Shown here one piece after another: positions 1 through 12,300 of a stretch of DNA of 64,000 nucleotides (position 1 is its first letter; each line of letters opens with the position of its first letter). The notes under the pieces were generated by a model. It made no database searches, was not told where the DNA came from, and saw nothing but the letters and a program-made list of their open reading frames with translations. Origin of the DNA: Rutidosis leptorrhynchoides (lineage: Eukaryota; Streptophyta; Magnoliopsida; Asterales; Asteraceae); NCBI RefSeq assembly GCF_046630445.1, contig NC_092333.1, positions 718,262,001-718,326,000 of the forward strand, written 5' to 3'. Made by a program: the position numbers and the translations under genes.

Positions 1-2794
1 CGATCTCCATCAGTACCATTAGATTTTGAAGTTCCGAAGAAACTTTAGTCTGGAAAGGACCCATCATACTCTCACTTAAGAGTATTTGGATGTTTGGCGT
101 ACGCACACGTATCCAAAGAGCTCAGACAGAAGGTGATCAGAAGTATGTACATGGTATTCCATGAAAGCCAGACAATAGAAGATATTGAAAAGCCCACAAT
201 ATCTCAGAAGTCAAATGTTGCTGCTCAGGTGCCAGAGGCAACAACAGAATCATTTATGAGAAATGAACATACATTGCAAGATGAAATACCGAAAGTAGAA
301 GATAATGAGGAAAATGACGATGCTGAGTAGGAGGAGCCACAACCCCATCTGCCAGACGTTCCAGGACCATCACAAGGCGAAGAAGATGGTAGATCTCCTC
401 AGTATATTCCAGAAGTTCGTAGATCTGAACGAGGTCGGATTCCATCGAGTAGATATCCGGAATCCGAGTACCTTCTACTTACTGAAGATGGAGAACCAGA
501 GAGTTTTCATGAAGCAGTATCTCATAAGGATAAAGAAAAATGGTTGCTCGCAATGCAGGATGAGATGGATTCTCTGCAGAAAAATCAGACTTATGAGATC
601 GTAGAACATCCACAAGGGAAGAAGGCACTGAAAAATAAATGAGTGTTCAAGCTGAAAAAGGATGGCAGTGGAAAAGTGGTGAAATACAAAGCACGACTTG
701 TAGTCAAAGGATTCTAACAGAAGAAAGGGATTGATTTTGATGAGATATTTTCACCAGTAGTCAAGATGACTTCAATTAGAGTCATGCTTAGTTTGGTCAC
801 AAGTATGAACTTGGAACCTGAACAGATGGATGTAAAGACAGCTTTTCTTCATGGAGATTTACATGAAGAAATTTACATGGAGCAGCCAGAAGGTTTTGAG
901 GTTTCAGGAGATAACCTCGTATGCAAGTTGAAGAAAAGTTTGTACGGTTTAAAGCAGGCACCTAGGCAGTGGTACAAGAAGTTTGACTCGTGTATGGTGA
1001 GTCAAGGGTACAAGAAAACTGCAGCAGATGAGTGTGTCTACATTCAGAAGTTTTCTGAAGGAGATTTCGTTGCTCTTCTACTATATGTAGACGATATTTT
1101 AATCGTAGGGAAAGATGCAACGAAGATCAACCAGCTGAAGAAGGAACTCTCTAAGTCTTTTGACATGAAAGACTTAGGACAGGCTCAACAAATTTTGGGA
1201 ATGCAGAGATAGGAAGAATCGAAGGTTATGGCTATCTCAGGAGAAGTATATTGAATGAGTCCTTTCACGATTCAATATGAACAATGCCAAACCTGTTAGC
1301 ATTCCATTAGCCAACCATTTCAAGTTAAGCAAGAGTTCTTGTCCCTCATCCAAGGAAGAGATCAGGGAGAAGTCGTCAGTACCATATTCTTCAGCGGTTG
1401 GAAGTTTGATGTATGCAATGGTGTGTACGAGGCCCGATATTGCTCACACAGTGGGAACAGTGAGTCGTTTTCTCTCTAACCCCGGGAAAGAGTATTGGAA
1501 TGCAGTAAAATGGATTCTCAGATATCTTAAAGGTACAACGAAGATATTTCTTTGTTACGGGGGAGCTGATCCAATCTTGGAAGGCTATACAGATGCAGAT
1601 ATGGATGGAGATCCTGATAGTAGAAAATCTACTTCAGGATTCATTTACACTTTTGCAGGGGGAGCTGTTTTCATGACAGTCAAGACTACAGAAGTGTGTT
1701 GCATTATCCACAACTGAAGCAGAGTATATTGCTGCCATAGAAGCTGGAAAAGAAATGTTGTGGTTAAAGCGTTATCTACAAGAATTTGGAATCAATCAAA
1801 AGGAGTACAAGGTACATCGTGACAGTCAGAGTGCTCTAGATTTGAGTAAGAACTCCAAGTACCATTCCTGTACAAAACATATTGATATTCGCTATCATTG
1901 GATACACGAGGTAATTAATCGACAACTGTTGAGACTAGTCAAGATCCACACAAAGGAGAATCATACAGATATGTTGACAAAGGTGGTGACTCGAGAGAAG
2001 TTGGAGTTATGCAGAGACATAACAGGAATGTCCGTGGATTCGGCTGGAGGGGAAAATTGATGGTTTCCAGCCTACAATCTAGAAGCCGTGAAACAACCCC
2101 AAATTCGTTTACCAAAAACGGAGTACACATTTTTTTTTATATATAATAAGGTAGGTCCCAATAACATCCAAGTATACAAACCATTTCAAAATAGTTATTC
2201 ATATACAATTTATCATAATAACACGTTAAACGTTTTATCTCGACTCTTGGTTTACAAATGACACCATACATCCTTACGAGAATGTATTTCACATACAAAA
2301 TTTGACTCTACACAACCAAACGATGCGACCTCAAAACATTTACTCAACACCATGGTTAAGACACAATAGCCCAACCCGATACCAAGAGCATAATCCTGAG
2401 AATCTACCAAAACCCCAATCTACGTCCAATATCCAATAGCTACCCCATCGAGCCCAAGTGCTCCTACGCATCTAGTCTAATAAATAGATAGCTTCATAAC
2501 ACAATACATGTAAAAAGGTAAACAACGAGAGGGGTAAGCTTACGCTTAGTGAATGCAATAATTATACATATACATATATAATTTACCTACTTGCAATCAC
2601 TTACACAATTACCGCTTACACGCTAGCATTTTAATTAGCATATCATCGCAAAGTATAACGCTAAAATCCCCAATACGCAAGCTAGCACAAACAATAGCAT
2701 ATAATCCGAACAATATAATATGCTACACTACAACACATAACACATTGATGTTCACAACATCCATTAGTAATCAAGATTTCAAGGCTAGCCCAAC

Positions 2795-3055
2795 GAATGC
2801 TATCGTCAACATCGAACTTAATTCCCATTTGTCCTAATAAATGTGGTATCTTCAACATCGAACTTAAACCCACATATGAGGTATCGTCAACATCAAACTT
2901 AAACCCTCATCAAATGTCACTACAATAGTGGTATGACTTCGTCAACATCGAACTTTAAATCCATACATGAGGTATCGTCAACATCGAAATTTAACCCTCA
3001 TCAAAACAAACAATATACTCTAGGATATGGTATCGTCAACATCGAACTTCAACCC
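2795..3055. repeat. Irregular repeats of GTCAACATCGAACTT
   Basis: Six copies of a unit like GGTATCGTCAACATCGAACT lie 35-50 bases apart, near 2801, 2845, 2882, 2937, 2973 and 3030. The core is well kept while the spacers differ in length and sequence. They lie inside the solo LTR. Confidence 0.75.
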
Positions 3056-4107
3056 ATACCCCACAAGTAAATAAATCATATACATACATATATAATTATT
3101 CCACTCACCTTGTGAACTCGAGCATTACAAACCATACGCGAAATCTCCACCACACGCAACCGAGCAAGATTTTACCTATAATACGCATATGGGTATACAC
3201 ATAATCAACATACAACCTCATTTGGACTCTTGACCCACCCAAATGAACCATAAGTGAAAAATACACCCTTTTGCACTTTTAACGCTACCCGAAGGTCTAA
3301 AACTAACGAGACTAGTTCCCGCATTCTCAAAATACCCAAATACCAACTTTAACCTTTAAACGCATAATAGTTCGCATTTTACACAAAAACCTATTCCATG
3401 GTTGACCAAGTTTGACTTTATTGCCAAAACACCAAATTTCAACCCAAAATCATTTTAAACGATTAACTCACATCCAAACACGTCCTTTAACACTTAACAC
3501 TAGTGTTTAAATAATCGTTTGACCAAAACTAGTGTCATCATCAAGTTTGACCCAATTCAATTTACCCATTTTGACCAAAGTCATAAAAATGCCCAAACTA
3601 ACCAATAATCATTAACACAAGTGAAAATGGCCCTAATACACCAATTAAATCAAATCACAAGTGTTAAACACTTAGCTCACCCAATTTGACACATAAACCC
3701 TAATTTTGACCCATTTCAAAATTAGTCAACCCAAATACACCCAAAAGGGTTCCAACACTACCAAAATCACTAAACTAAGTGATTACACCCAAAACCAAAG
3801 CCTAATCATGGCTAAAATGTTAATCAACTCAAAACCCGCCATGTATAAAAAATAACTAGTTTCCATAAACGCACTTCATCATCTAAATAGGTTTTACAAC
3901 TAAAAAGCTCAAAACCCTAACTTGAATATCAAAACATAAAGATGAATTTCGGAGTTAGAACTTACCATCACTACCACAACATAGCCATGAATGAGGAGAA
4001 CAACTTTAACTCTTGAGACCCGACCCGAATCACTCTTCTTCTTCCCCGATTCGAGCTTTCTCTCTCTAAACCCTTTACTCTGTCTCTAGTGTTTGGTGTG
4101 TGAGTGG

Positions 4108-4552
4108 CAAGGACGGAGCATAGTAGTGTTTTGATGGGGCTGAGGCCACCCCAAGATTATTGACCAATAGTATAAAAGTAAGGGTATTTTTGAACAAATT
4201 TACTACTTTTATCTTTTTGGCCCTCCCAAGACTCAAATAGCCAAACATCTAGCGGAAAAAAATATAGTATTATCCATCTAATGGTGAACCCGTGTTTACT
4301 TTTATACTATTACGGAGTATAATCTAAATAATTATTCGTCTACCTACAGTTTTCATATAAATATAAAAGATTTTTAAGTAAATTTAATTACATTTTACTA
4401 GTATTTAACTTGACAGTAAAGTTTCATACTATTGTAAACATTTACTAATTAATAAATAATATACTGACTCTTTAACATGTGAATATTCAAGTTCGGCCTT
4501 GAAAATATACAACTTCGGCCCCCTTTGTGAAATTGTTCAAGCTCCGTCACTG
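4108..4552. mobile_element. hAT-type MITE inside the solo LTR
   Basis: Inverted ends CAAGGACGGAGC (4108) and GCTCCGTCACTG (ending 4552) pair with two mismatches. An exact 8-base target duplication GTGAGTGG lies at 4100-4107 and 4553-4560. The 8-base duplication and ends beginning CA-G place it with hAT elements. It is 445 bases with no transposase, hence non-autonomous. Confidence 0.9.
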
Positions 4553-5819
4553 GTGAGTGGGAGGGAAGAAATGAGAAGGAAATGAGGTTTGGATAAGATT
4601 GGGATCAGTTTTATGGTCAAAAACCCGTCCACATGTGAAATACCAACTTTTCCCTTCATTTAACTCATTAAAAGGCTGAACAGCATCAGATCGTGCCTAT
4701 TGTCGCGCCACGGAGTAAACCCTCCGCGCCATGGCCCAAAGGGTGATTTTAGATCACATTTTCAAGCTTTCTGACCCACAAAATAGGCATTTGTCGCGCC
4801 GTGGCCATTCTGGTCGCACTGTGACAATAGCCTATTTCATTCGAACTTCAACAACTTGTTTTGGCCATAACTTTTTGACGTAACTCCGTTTTCGATGAAT
4901 CAAGTATCGTTGGAAACGTAATAAGATTTCCTTTCTAATGGTAAGATTTTGAAAATATCAACTCAAACTTTATTTGGGGTCGAAAAGGTACGTACACACC
5001 TTGTAACTCAAACAACGTTCAGTTTTCTTCGACATTCGAACAAGCAACACGTACATGCTTGGTACCCTTCATACACACATCGTACAAATCCTCTTTATAC
5101 AATTATACAACCAAGTATGAACATTCTAAAGATCAATCACGTACCTCGAACATGTATGATGAAAAACGGGATGTTACAAGCCGTAATCTAGATGTTTTTC
5201 TCATGAAGAAGAAGCAAACTTGAACACGATGACGGCTAGCAACTTTGTTCTCCGTTCACACCATTCCAAGGAAGTAGCAAAATTGAACTCAATTACGGCT
5301 AGCCACCATATTGTGTTCACACTGATCTGCGTTCACACCTTCCACCTCCTCAATGTTTTTCTATAAATAGGGGAGTAAGCCTCATTTGTAATGCATTCAG
5401 AAAAGTGTAATCACACCTAGTTAGTGTGTGTGAGTTAAAGTGTAATCATAACCAAGAGTGAATACATCCTAAATAGTGGTGAGATTTCTAGTGTGTTAGT
5501 TTGAGAGTTTTTTTTTGTAAGAGTTTTGTAATACTCTGTAATCTATTCTTGTGAGTAATAGAGTTATTTTTTCTCAAATTTGTGTCGACCAACGTCCAGT
5601 CGATCCCCTCTTAATCACAACATAACCCACCGTAAATCTCACCAAAATTTGAACTACACCCAAACTACATATAAGAAAACATGTATACCACAATCCTAAA
5701 CTAACAAAGTAGATTTTGACCAAACCGGTCAGAAAAATACACATGTTGCCACCGAAAAATGCATCACACAAACCATCTTTGAAACCTCTAAATCGCAATA
5801 TGAGTGAGAATGGTTAATA

Positions 5820-5850
5820 TTGTTGTTGTTGTTGTTGTTGTTATTATTAT
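5820..5850. repeat. (TTG)n then (TTA)n microsatellite
   Basis: Simple repeat of TTG followed by TTA units directly before the Stowaway-type MITE. Confidence 0.9.
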
Positions 5851-5856
5851 TAATTA

Positions 5857-6117
5857 CTCCATCCGTCTCATCTTAAGTGTCCACTATTGTCTTTTTAAAG
5901 TATTTCTTTGTTAACTTTGACCGTAAATATTTTTATTTATGTTATATAATACTTGATAAAAATTATATGGAATGAAAATACATATAAAACTAAATTCATT
6001 CATATAAGTTCCATCAAATATTATATAGCACAAATAGAAATATTTACAGTCAAAGTTGAAAAAGAAATATTTTGAAAAGTCAACAAACAGTGGACATTTA
6101 AGATGGGACAAAGAAAC
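5857..6117. mobile_element. Stowaway-like MITE
   Basis: The ends CTCCATCCGTCTCATCTTAA and, on the other strand, GTTTCTTTGTCCCATCTTAA form imperfect inverted repeats flanked by TA dinucleotides (5855-5856, 6118-6119). The CTCC-TCCGTC start and the TA target are typical of Tc1/Mariner-derived Stowaway MITEs. It is AT-rich, 261 bases long and non-coding. Confidence 0.8.
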
Positions 6118-6127
6118 TATTAATTAT

Positions 6128-6139
6128 TAATTATTACTC

Positions 6140-6212
<73 letters not shown>
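6128..6212. repeat. (TTA)n microsatellite
   Basis: An uninterrupted run of about 27 ATT/TTA units. Confidence 0.95.
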
Positions 6213-6213
<1 letters not shown>

Positions 6214-7534
6214 TGTTTATTGTTATTGTTGAATTTATGTGTGAAGAGTAGGACCCAAGGTTTTGATAGCAACCTTACCTGGCGTGGAGCGTCCACCATG
6301 ATTCATACGAACAATGATGCTTCATTTATTGTCCATTAACCACAACACTATGCACGTCAAAACGATCATTTTCCCTTGATTTCATTCTACTTGTTAGAAC
6401 TAAAAATGTGAAAAGATAAACAATATAACAAAATATCTTCCTATTGCTCAAAATAGTTAATGACTCAAATAACCTTACCTTGCTCGTGGTTTTAGTGCCA
6501 ATTTGACAGAATATTATTGGCAGATGTTCTATCTTTTTGTATAAAAACTACGAAGTAAACTAGAACTTTAACGAAAACGCGCTAACCATTTTCGAGCAAA
6601 CAAGTTATTCAGATTTATGCTATTAGAAGAGAACGGATATCTTTACTCGACGCGACAACATAATTAACCATATCATTTCGTCGCCATTTCTCAGCCATTT
6701 CTAAGACCACTTAACATACGTTACTAGCGAGATTTGAATTTTAATGATACGCTATTCGGCTAGCGTACAGAAATTCAACAGAAAAGTACATTCGAATGAA
6801 GAACCAATAACCATAAACGTGAATAAAAGGCATAAACACCATAAGTTTGAATATAGCGGATAACGGATAGAAGATACAAGACGAGCGGACATCAGTTATA
6901 TCTAAAAGTCATGTTCTGTATTTTATGAAGTTGACTGGTCAATCTCCGAAATATAAGAGTTGACTCACCAATCAAAGTGTGACGCGTGTCCTTTTATAGA
7001 AAAGAACCTTTGACTTTTTGCCTATAAATAGGCTACCCGTGCTCCATTAATTGACAGATCAGGTCATTTGTCAGAGCAGAACTTTCTCTCAATACAAGAG
7101 AAAAGAACTTTCTCTCCATACAAGAGAAAATAACTTTCTCTCTAGATGTTTAATCAAGTATGACCTTGACTGGATTCGAAACAAGTATTTGAATCCGGTA
7201 ATCATAGTTATTCGAAAGAGTTCGCGAAGACCACACCGCTCATTGTTAACGTGATTGTGGTCTGCGCTCGTATCCTATCTGCATTTCAGATTTGGTACTA
7301 TCAAATTTCAAACCTATTTTGAGGATATAAGGACCACAACCACGTATTGAGTTTTTTTTTTTTTTTTTTTTTTTTCCGAATGATTATTATAACAATGGAA
7401 ACTTCGGACGCATTTTAGGTCTATATGTTTCGAAACCTAATGCATTTGTAACAAATAAATAATAGTCTAAGAGGCTTTTTATCAAATTCCCACGTTGGTT
7501 TTACGTACAATTCTCTCCTACTTTTTGTGGTTTC
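6213..7534. other. Gene-free stretch with a promoter-like patch
   Basis: No gene is recognisable. Near 7023 there is TATAAATAG, followed 55 bases later by two complete and one partial copy of a 26-base unit (GAACTTTCTCTCAATACAAG core, 7079-7144). A T-run lies at 7351-7375. The layout recalls an LTR or pararetroviral promoter and leader, but I could not find LTR ends or a target duplication, so it stays unassigned. Confidence 0.4.
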
Positions 7535-7903
7535 TGTTATAATAATAATAATAATATAGATATGGATAGTCAATTTTGGTGTATACATATAGTCAATTTT
7601 GGTACACAAAGTATGTATTTTTATATTGAGATTTTAGGCTATAAATACTCATGAATGCAAGCATTAAACTTGCACCATTTCTCACACTTACAAAGTGTTT
7701 CTTTCTTTCTCTCCATTATCATCTTTGTTCTTACACTTCATTATTAGTATTCTAAATCAAGAATCAAATCACTAAAGGTAGTTATAAGCCTACTGAATTA
7801 TAACATCAAGAATCAAACCACTAAAGGTAGTTATAAGCCTACTGAATTATAACATCAAGAATCAAACCACTAAAGGTAGTTATAAGCCTACTGAATTATA
7901 ACA
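7535..7903 (+). repeat. 5' LTR of the young Copia element
   Basis: It is 369 bases, TGTTATAA to TTATAACA. A TATA-like box CTATAAATAC lies near 7641. The last 147 bases are three tandem 49-base units (7757-7805, 7806-7854, 7855-7903), each ending in the same GAATTATAACA that forms the LTR end. Confidence 0.95.
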
Positions 7904-8258
7904 CGTTATCAGCACGATAATCTTAATACTAAATATGGTTGGCTCTGCCACCAAAATGATATATGGTCGGTTATACCACCAAAATGATATATGGTCGGTT
8001 ATACCACCAGAATGATATAGGTCGGTTATACCACCTGAAAAAATATATGGTCGACACTGTCGCCAAATTTTCATTTATGTTTACTAATATTTATATTTTT
8101 GTTATATAACATTTATTTATGATTGCTTACACATGGTCGACACTGTCACCTACTTATCATTTATGTTATATTAAATTTATGTTTAATGTTTATATACTTA
8201 TGAATATAAATTGACTCTAATTTATCATGATGTTTGTTTTAATTTTTGATAATAGAAA

Positions 8259-9293
8259 ATGTCGAATCTGGAAAAGCTTAAATTTACTCCTTTAGAATCA
8301 ACTGGAAACAACTACATGCCATGGGTTATAAAAGTAAAAATGCATCTTAAATCAATGGGCATTCTTGAAACCATAAATGAAAACAACACTTGTTCTGAAA
8401 AAGAACAAGCTACGGCATGTTGCTTTATTCATCAACATATTGATGAATGCTTACAAAATAATTATGTGACTGTAGAAGATCCCCATGTTTTATGGGAAGG
8501 TCTCAAAAGCAGATTCAATAATCAAAGAGAAATTTTACTTCCAGCTGCAATGGAACAATGGAGAACATTAAGGTTCCAAGACTTTAAGAAAGTAAATGAA
8601 TACAGCTCAGCTCTGTATAATACATGTTCACAACTTAAATTCTGTGGACATGAAATTAGTGATGCAGACATGATGGAGAAAACTTTCTCCACAATGAATG
8701 CTGCAAACATCACAGTGCAAAGAAATTTGAGAATGCTAAAGTTCAAAACATATCCTGAACTTAATTCATATCTCTTAGTTGCAGAGCAAAATGATGAGCT
8801 ATTAATGAAAAATCAGCAATCCCGTCCTACTGGTACACTTGCAATCCCTGAAGCAAATACTGCAAATAATTATAAACAGGGACAAGGACGCGGGCAAGGT
8901 CGTGGTTATAATAACCATCACCATCATCATGCCAAAAGCCATAACTATGGTAGAAACCATCCTTATGGTAATGGTAATGGGCGTGGACGTGGTCGTGGTC
9001 GTGGCCGTGGTGGTCAAAGAAATAGTAATCCACGAAAATATAAATATCAACCACAAAACAAGCCCATTAAACAAGATGTTGAAGAAAATTCTTCTAAAAA
9101 TTCTGAAGAATCTTGCTACAGATGTGGTAGAATGGGCCACTGGGCTAATACTTGCCGAACATCTAAACATCTTGTTAAGATGTATCAGGATTCGCTGAAA
9201 GGTAAAGAAAAGGAAGTAAATTTTGTGGATAATATTGATCCAACAGTCACTGAGAAACCATCTGATTTATATGAAGATTTCTTGAATGTTTAA
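8259..9293 (+). CDS. Copia gag region
   Basis: The 344-residue product starts MSNLEKLKFTPL. It carries a Copia-type Gag core (about residues 10-190), then an Asn/His/Gly/Arg-rich basic stretch (about 205-260) and a CCHC zinc knuckle CYRCGRMGHWANTC near residue 287. In the family it forms the virus-like particle shell and packages element RNA. The basic stretch contains GGTCGTGGTCGT-type simple repeats, so its length probably varies between copies. Confidence 0.9.
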   Translation: MSNLEKLKFTPLESTGNNYMPWVIKVKMHLKSMGILETINENNTCSEKEQATACCFIHQHIDECLQNNYVTVEDPHVLWEGLKSRFNNQREILLPAAMEQWRTLRFQDFKKVNEYSSALYNTCSQLKFCGHEISDADMMEKTFSTMNAANITVQRNLRMLKFKTYPELNSYLLVAEQNDELLMKNQQSRPTGTLAIPEANTANNYKQGQGRGQGRGYNNHHHHHAKSHNYGRNHPYGNGNGRGRGRGRGRGGQRNSNPRKYKYQPQNKPIKQDVEENSSKNSEESCYRCGRMGHWANTCRTSKHLVKMYQDSLKGKEKEVNFVDNIDPTVTEKPSDLYEDFLNV

Positions 9294-9356
9294 GTTGTGT
9301 GTCTTTTGAAAAATAAACGATTTAATATCGTCTGTCTTTGTCATTATGTTTGCTAA

Positions 9357-12300
9357 ATGTTTCAGTACTATCTATTTGCGTTTAAAATATTGTGTAATAT
9401 TAATGTACTCACTATTTATTTCTTATATATGAAGTTCAATATGAATTTTGCTGGAATACAACATCAATCAAGTGGTGGAGATCTCTGTATAGCAGACAGT
9501 GGAACTACACACACTATACTTAAATCCGAGAAATATTTTATTGATCTAAAACCAACGGAAGGAACTATACATACAATATCAGGACCTGCTAACTTGATAA
9601 AAGGGATAGGAAAGGCAAATTTCATACTACCAAATGGTACAAAATTTTTAATAAATGATGCCTTATTTTCTCCCAAGTCAAGCAGAAATTTATTGAGTTT
9701 CTCCGACATATACCTTAACGGGTATGATTATCAGTCAGTGACAACAGAAAATGAGAAATATTTAAGTATCACTGACAAGAGTCATGTGGTTGAAAAACTG
9801 CCAAGACTTAGTTCTGGATTACATTATACACATATAAATGTACCAGAAATACATATGGTAGTTAACGAAAAATATATTGATCCTGGTGTATTCAGTTTAT
9901 GGCATAACAGATTAGGCCATCCAGGATCAACAATGATGAAAAGGATTATTGAATGTACTCATGGACATCCACTAAAGGATAGAAAAATCCATCATGATAC
10001 AATGGTTCCATGTACATCTTGCTCTCTTGGAAAATTGATAACTAGACCCTCACCACTTAAGGTTGAGAAAGAATCACCAATGTTTCTTGAAAGAATTCAA
10101 GGTGATATATGTGGACCAATTCATCCACCATGTGGACCATTTAGATATTTCATGGTTCTAATAGACGCATCTAGCAGATGGTCTCATGTTTGTCTGTTAT
10201 CAAGCCGTAATGTGGCATTTGCAAAATTTCTTGCCCAAATTATTAAATTGAGAGCTCATTTTCCTGATTACACCATTAAAAGGGTGAGACTTGATAATGC
10301 TGGTGAATTTACATCTCAAGCATTTAATGACTATTGCATGTCTATAGGAATTGTTGTTGAACATTCTGTTGCTCATGTGCATACACAAAATGGTTTAGCC
10401 GAGTCATTGATTAAACGTTTACAGTTAATCGCTAGACCATTGATAATGAGAACAAAACTCCCTGTATCTATATGGGGTCATGCAATTTTACATGCTGCTG
10501 CATTGATTCGCATCAGACCAAGTGCAAGTCATAAATATTCCCCCTACAACTTGCTTTTGGTCAAGAGCCAAATATTTCCCATCTTAGAACATTTGGTTGT
10601 GCAGTGTATGTTCCAATTGCGACACCACAACGTACAAAAATGGGTCCTCAAAGGAGGTTGGGAATATATGTTGGATATGAAACATCTTCAATATTAAGGT
10701 ATATTGAACCTATGACAGGTGACGTTTTTACAGCACGTTTTGCTGATTGTCATTTTAATGAAACATTGTTCCCTAGATTAGGGGGAGAAATGAAAAATAA
10801 AGAAAATGATGTTTCATGGTGTGAACCTCAATTAAAGTATCTTGATCCTCGCACAAAAGAATGCGAGACAGAAGTTCAAAAGATAATGCATATACAAGAA
10901 CTTGCAAATCAATTGCCTGATGCATTTACAGATACAAAAACGGTGACAAAATCATATATACCAGCAGTAAATACTCCAGCTCGAATTGAAATTCCAAAAG
11001 CTGGCAATAACGTCACTCATGAATCTTTGCCACGTCAGAAACGTGGAAGACCAATCGGTTCAAAGGATAAAAATCCTCGAAAAAGAAAATCAGCTGATAA
11101 TGAAGTAAAAGAAAGTGTTCAAGAAGAACCACAAATCAGTACTCCTACTGCAGAGGAGATTGATGATGTCAATACAGAAATTGCAATCAATTATGCATAT
11201 TCAAAAATATTATGGAACCGAAATGAAATGAAAAATCTTGATGAGAAATTTTCATTTAATGTTGCATATGACATCATGAATAATGATGATGATCCAGAAC
11301 CAACATCTATGGTTGAATGTCAAAATAGACATGATTGGGCTCAATGGAAAGAAGCAATACGAGCTGAATTAGAATCACTCAATAAAAGAAAAGTTTTCGG
11401 ATCCATCATTCTCACTCCTAAAGATGTGAAACCTGTAGGATACAGATGGATTTTTGTCCGAAAAAGAAATGAGAAAAATGAAGTTACAAGGTATAAAGCT
11501 AGACTTGTAGCTCAAGGTTTTTCTCAAAGACCGGGAATTGATTATGAAGAAACTTATTCTCCTGTTATGGATGCAATTACTTTTAGGTACTTAATCAGTC
11601 TGGCAGTTTCTAAAAATTTAGAAATGCATCTCATGGATGTTGTGACTGCTTATCTATATGGATCACTTGATAGTGATATATATATGAAGATACCTGAAGG
11701 ATTTAAGGTACCAGAAGCATCAAATGCAAAACCCAAAGAAATGTATTCGATTAAATTACAAAGATCTTTATATGGGTTAAAACAATCGGGACGTATGTGG
11801 TATAACCGATTAAGTGATTACTTGATAAGCAAAGGGTATACAAATAATCTTACTTGCCCTTGTGTTTTCATTAAGAAAACAACATCCGGATATGTGATCA
11901 TAGCTGTTTATGTTGATGATCTTAACATCATAGGTACAAATAAAGAGATCCATGAAGCCATTCAACTTCTAAAGAAAGAATTTGAAATGAAAGATCTCGG
12001 AAAAACCAAGTATTGCCTTGGTTTACAAATTGAGCATATGCCTAATGGTTTACTTGTACATCAAACAACATATACTGAAAAGATTTTGAAACGTTTCAAT
12101 ATGGACAAGGCAAAACCATTAAGTACTCCTATGGTTGTTAGATCACTCAATGTTGAAGCTGATCCATTTCGTCCATGTGAAGATCAAGAAGACATTCTTG
12201 GACCAGAAGTACCATATCTTAGTGCAATTGGAGCTCTTATGTATCTTACAAATTGTACAAGACCTGACATTTCTTTTGCAGTTAATTTGTTGGCAAGGTT

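Larger units (their letters stand above)
2089..5178 (-). mobile_element. Solo LTR, probably Ty3/Gypsy, nested in the Copia LTR
   Basis: This 3.1 kb block begins TGAAACAACCCC and ends GGGATGTTACA. It is flanked on both sides by the same five bases AGCCG (2084-2088 and 5179-5183), the duplication expected of LTR element insertion. No coding region lies inside, so it reads as a solo LTR. The minus-strand start TGTAACATCCCG matches the start of the Ty3 LTR at 57637, which is why minus is preferred; orientation is not certain. Inside are six spaced copies of GTCAACATCGAACTT-like units (2801-3050) and several GTCGCGCC words (4700-4810). It is itself interrupted by a hAT MITE at 4108-4552. Confidence 0.8.
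1..5590 (+). mobile_element. Ty1/Copia retrotransposon, 3' part, old and broken
   Basis: The window opens inside a Copia element. Readable parts, in order, are the end of the integrase region, the reverse transcriptase (TAFLHGDL and LLLYVDDILIV near 840-1110) and RNase H (to about 2060). A purine-rich tract near 2046-2056 precedes a probable 3' LTR starting TGATGG at 2058. That LTR is interrupted by another LTR at 2089-5178 and resumes at 5184; it contains TATAAATAG near 5361 and fades out near 5590. The right limit is approximate. The coding part is broken in several places, so this is an old copy. The Tnt1-like placement is from motif recollection only. Confidence 0.85.

Noticed and set aside
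2795-3055. CRISPR-like spaced repeats
   Set aside because: Spacing is irregular, the units lie in a plant LTR, and CRISPR arrays do not occur in plant nuclear DNA.
8802-9198. Antisense and alternate-frame open stretches rich in His or Val
   Set aside because: They are shadows of the Gly/Arg/His-rich part of the Copia gag.
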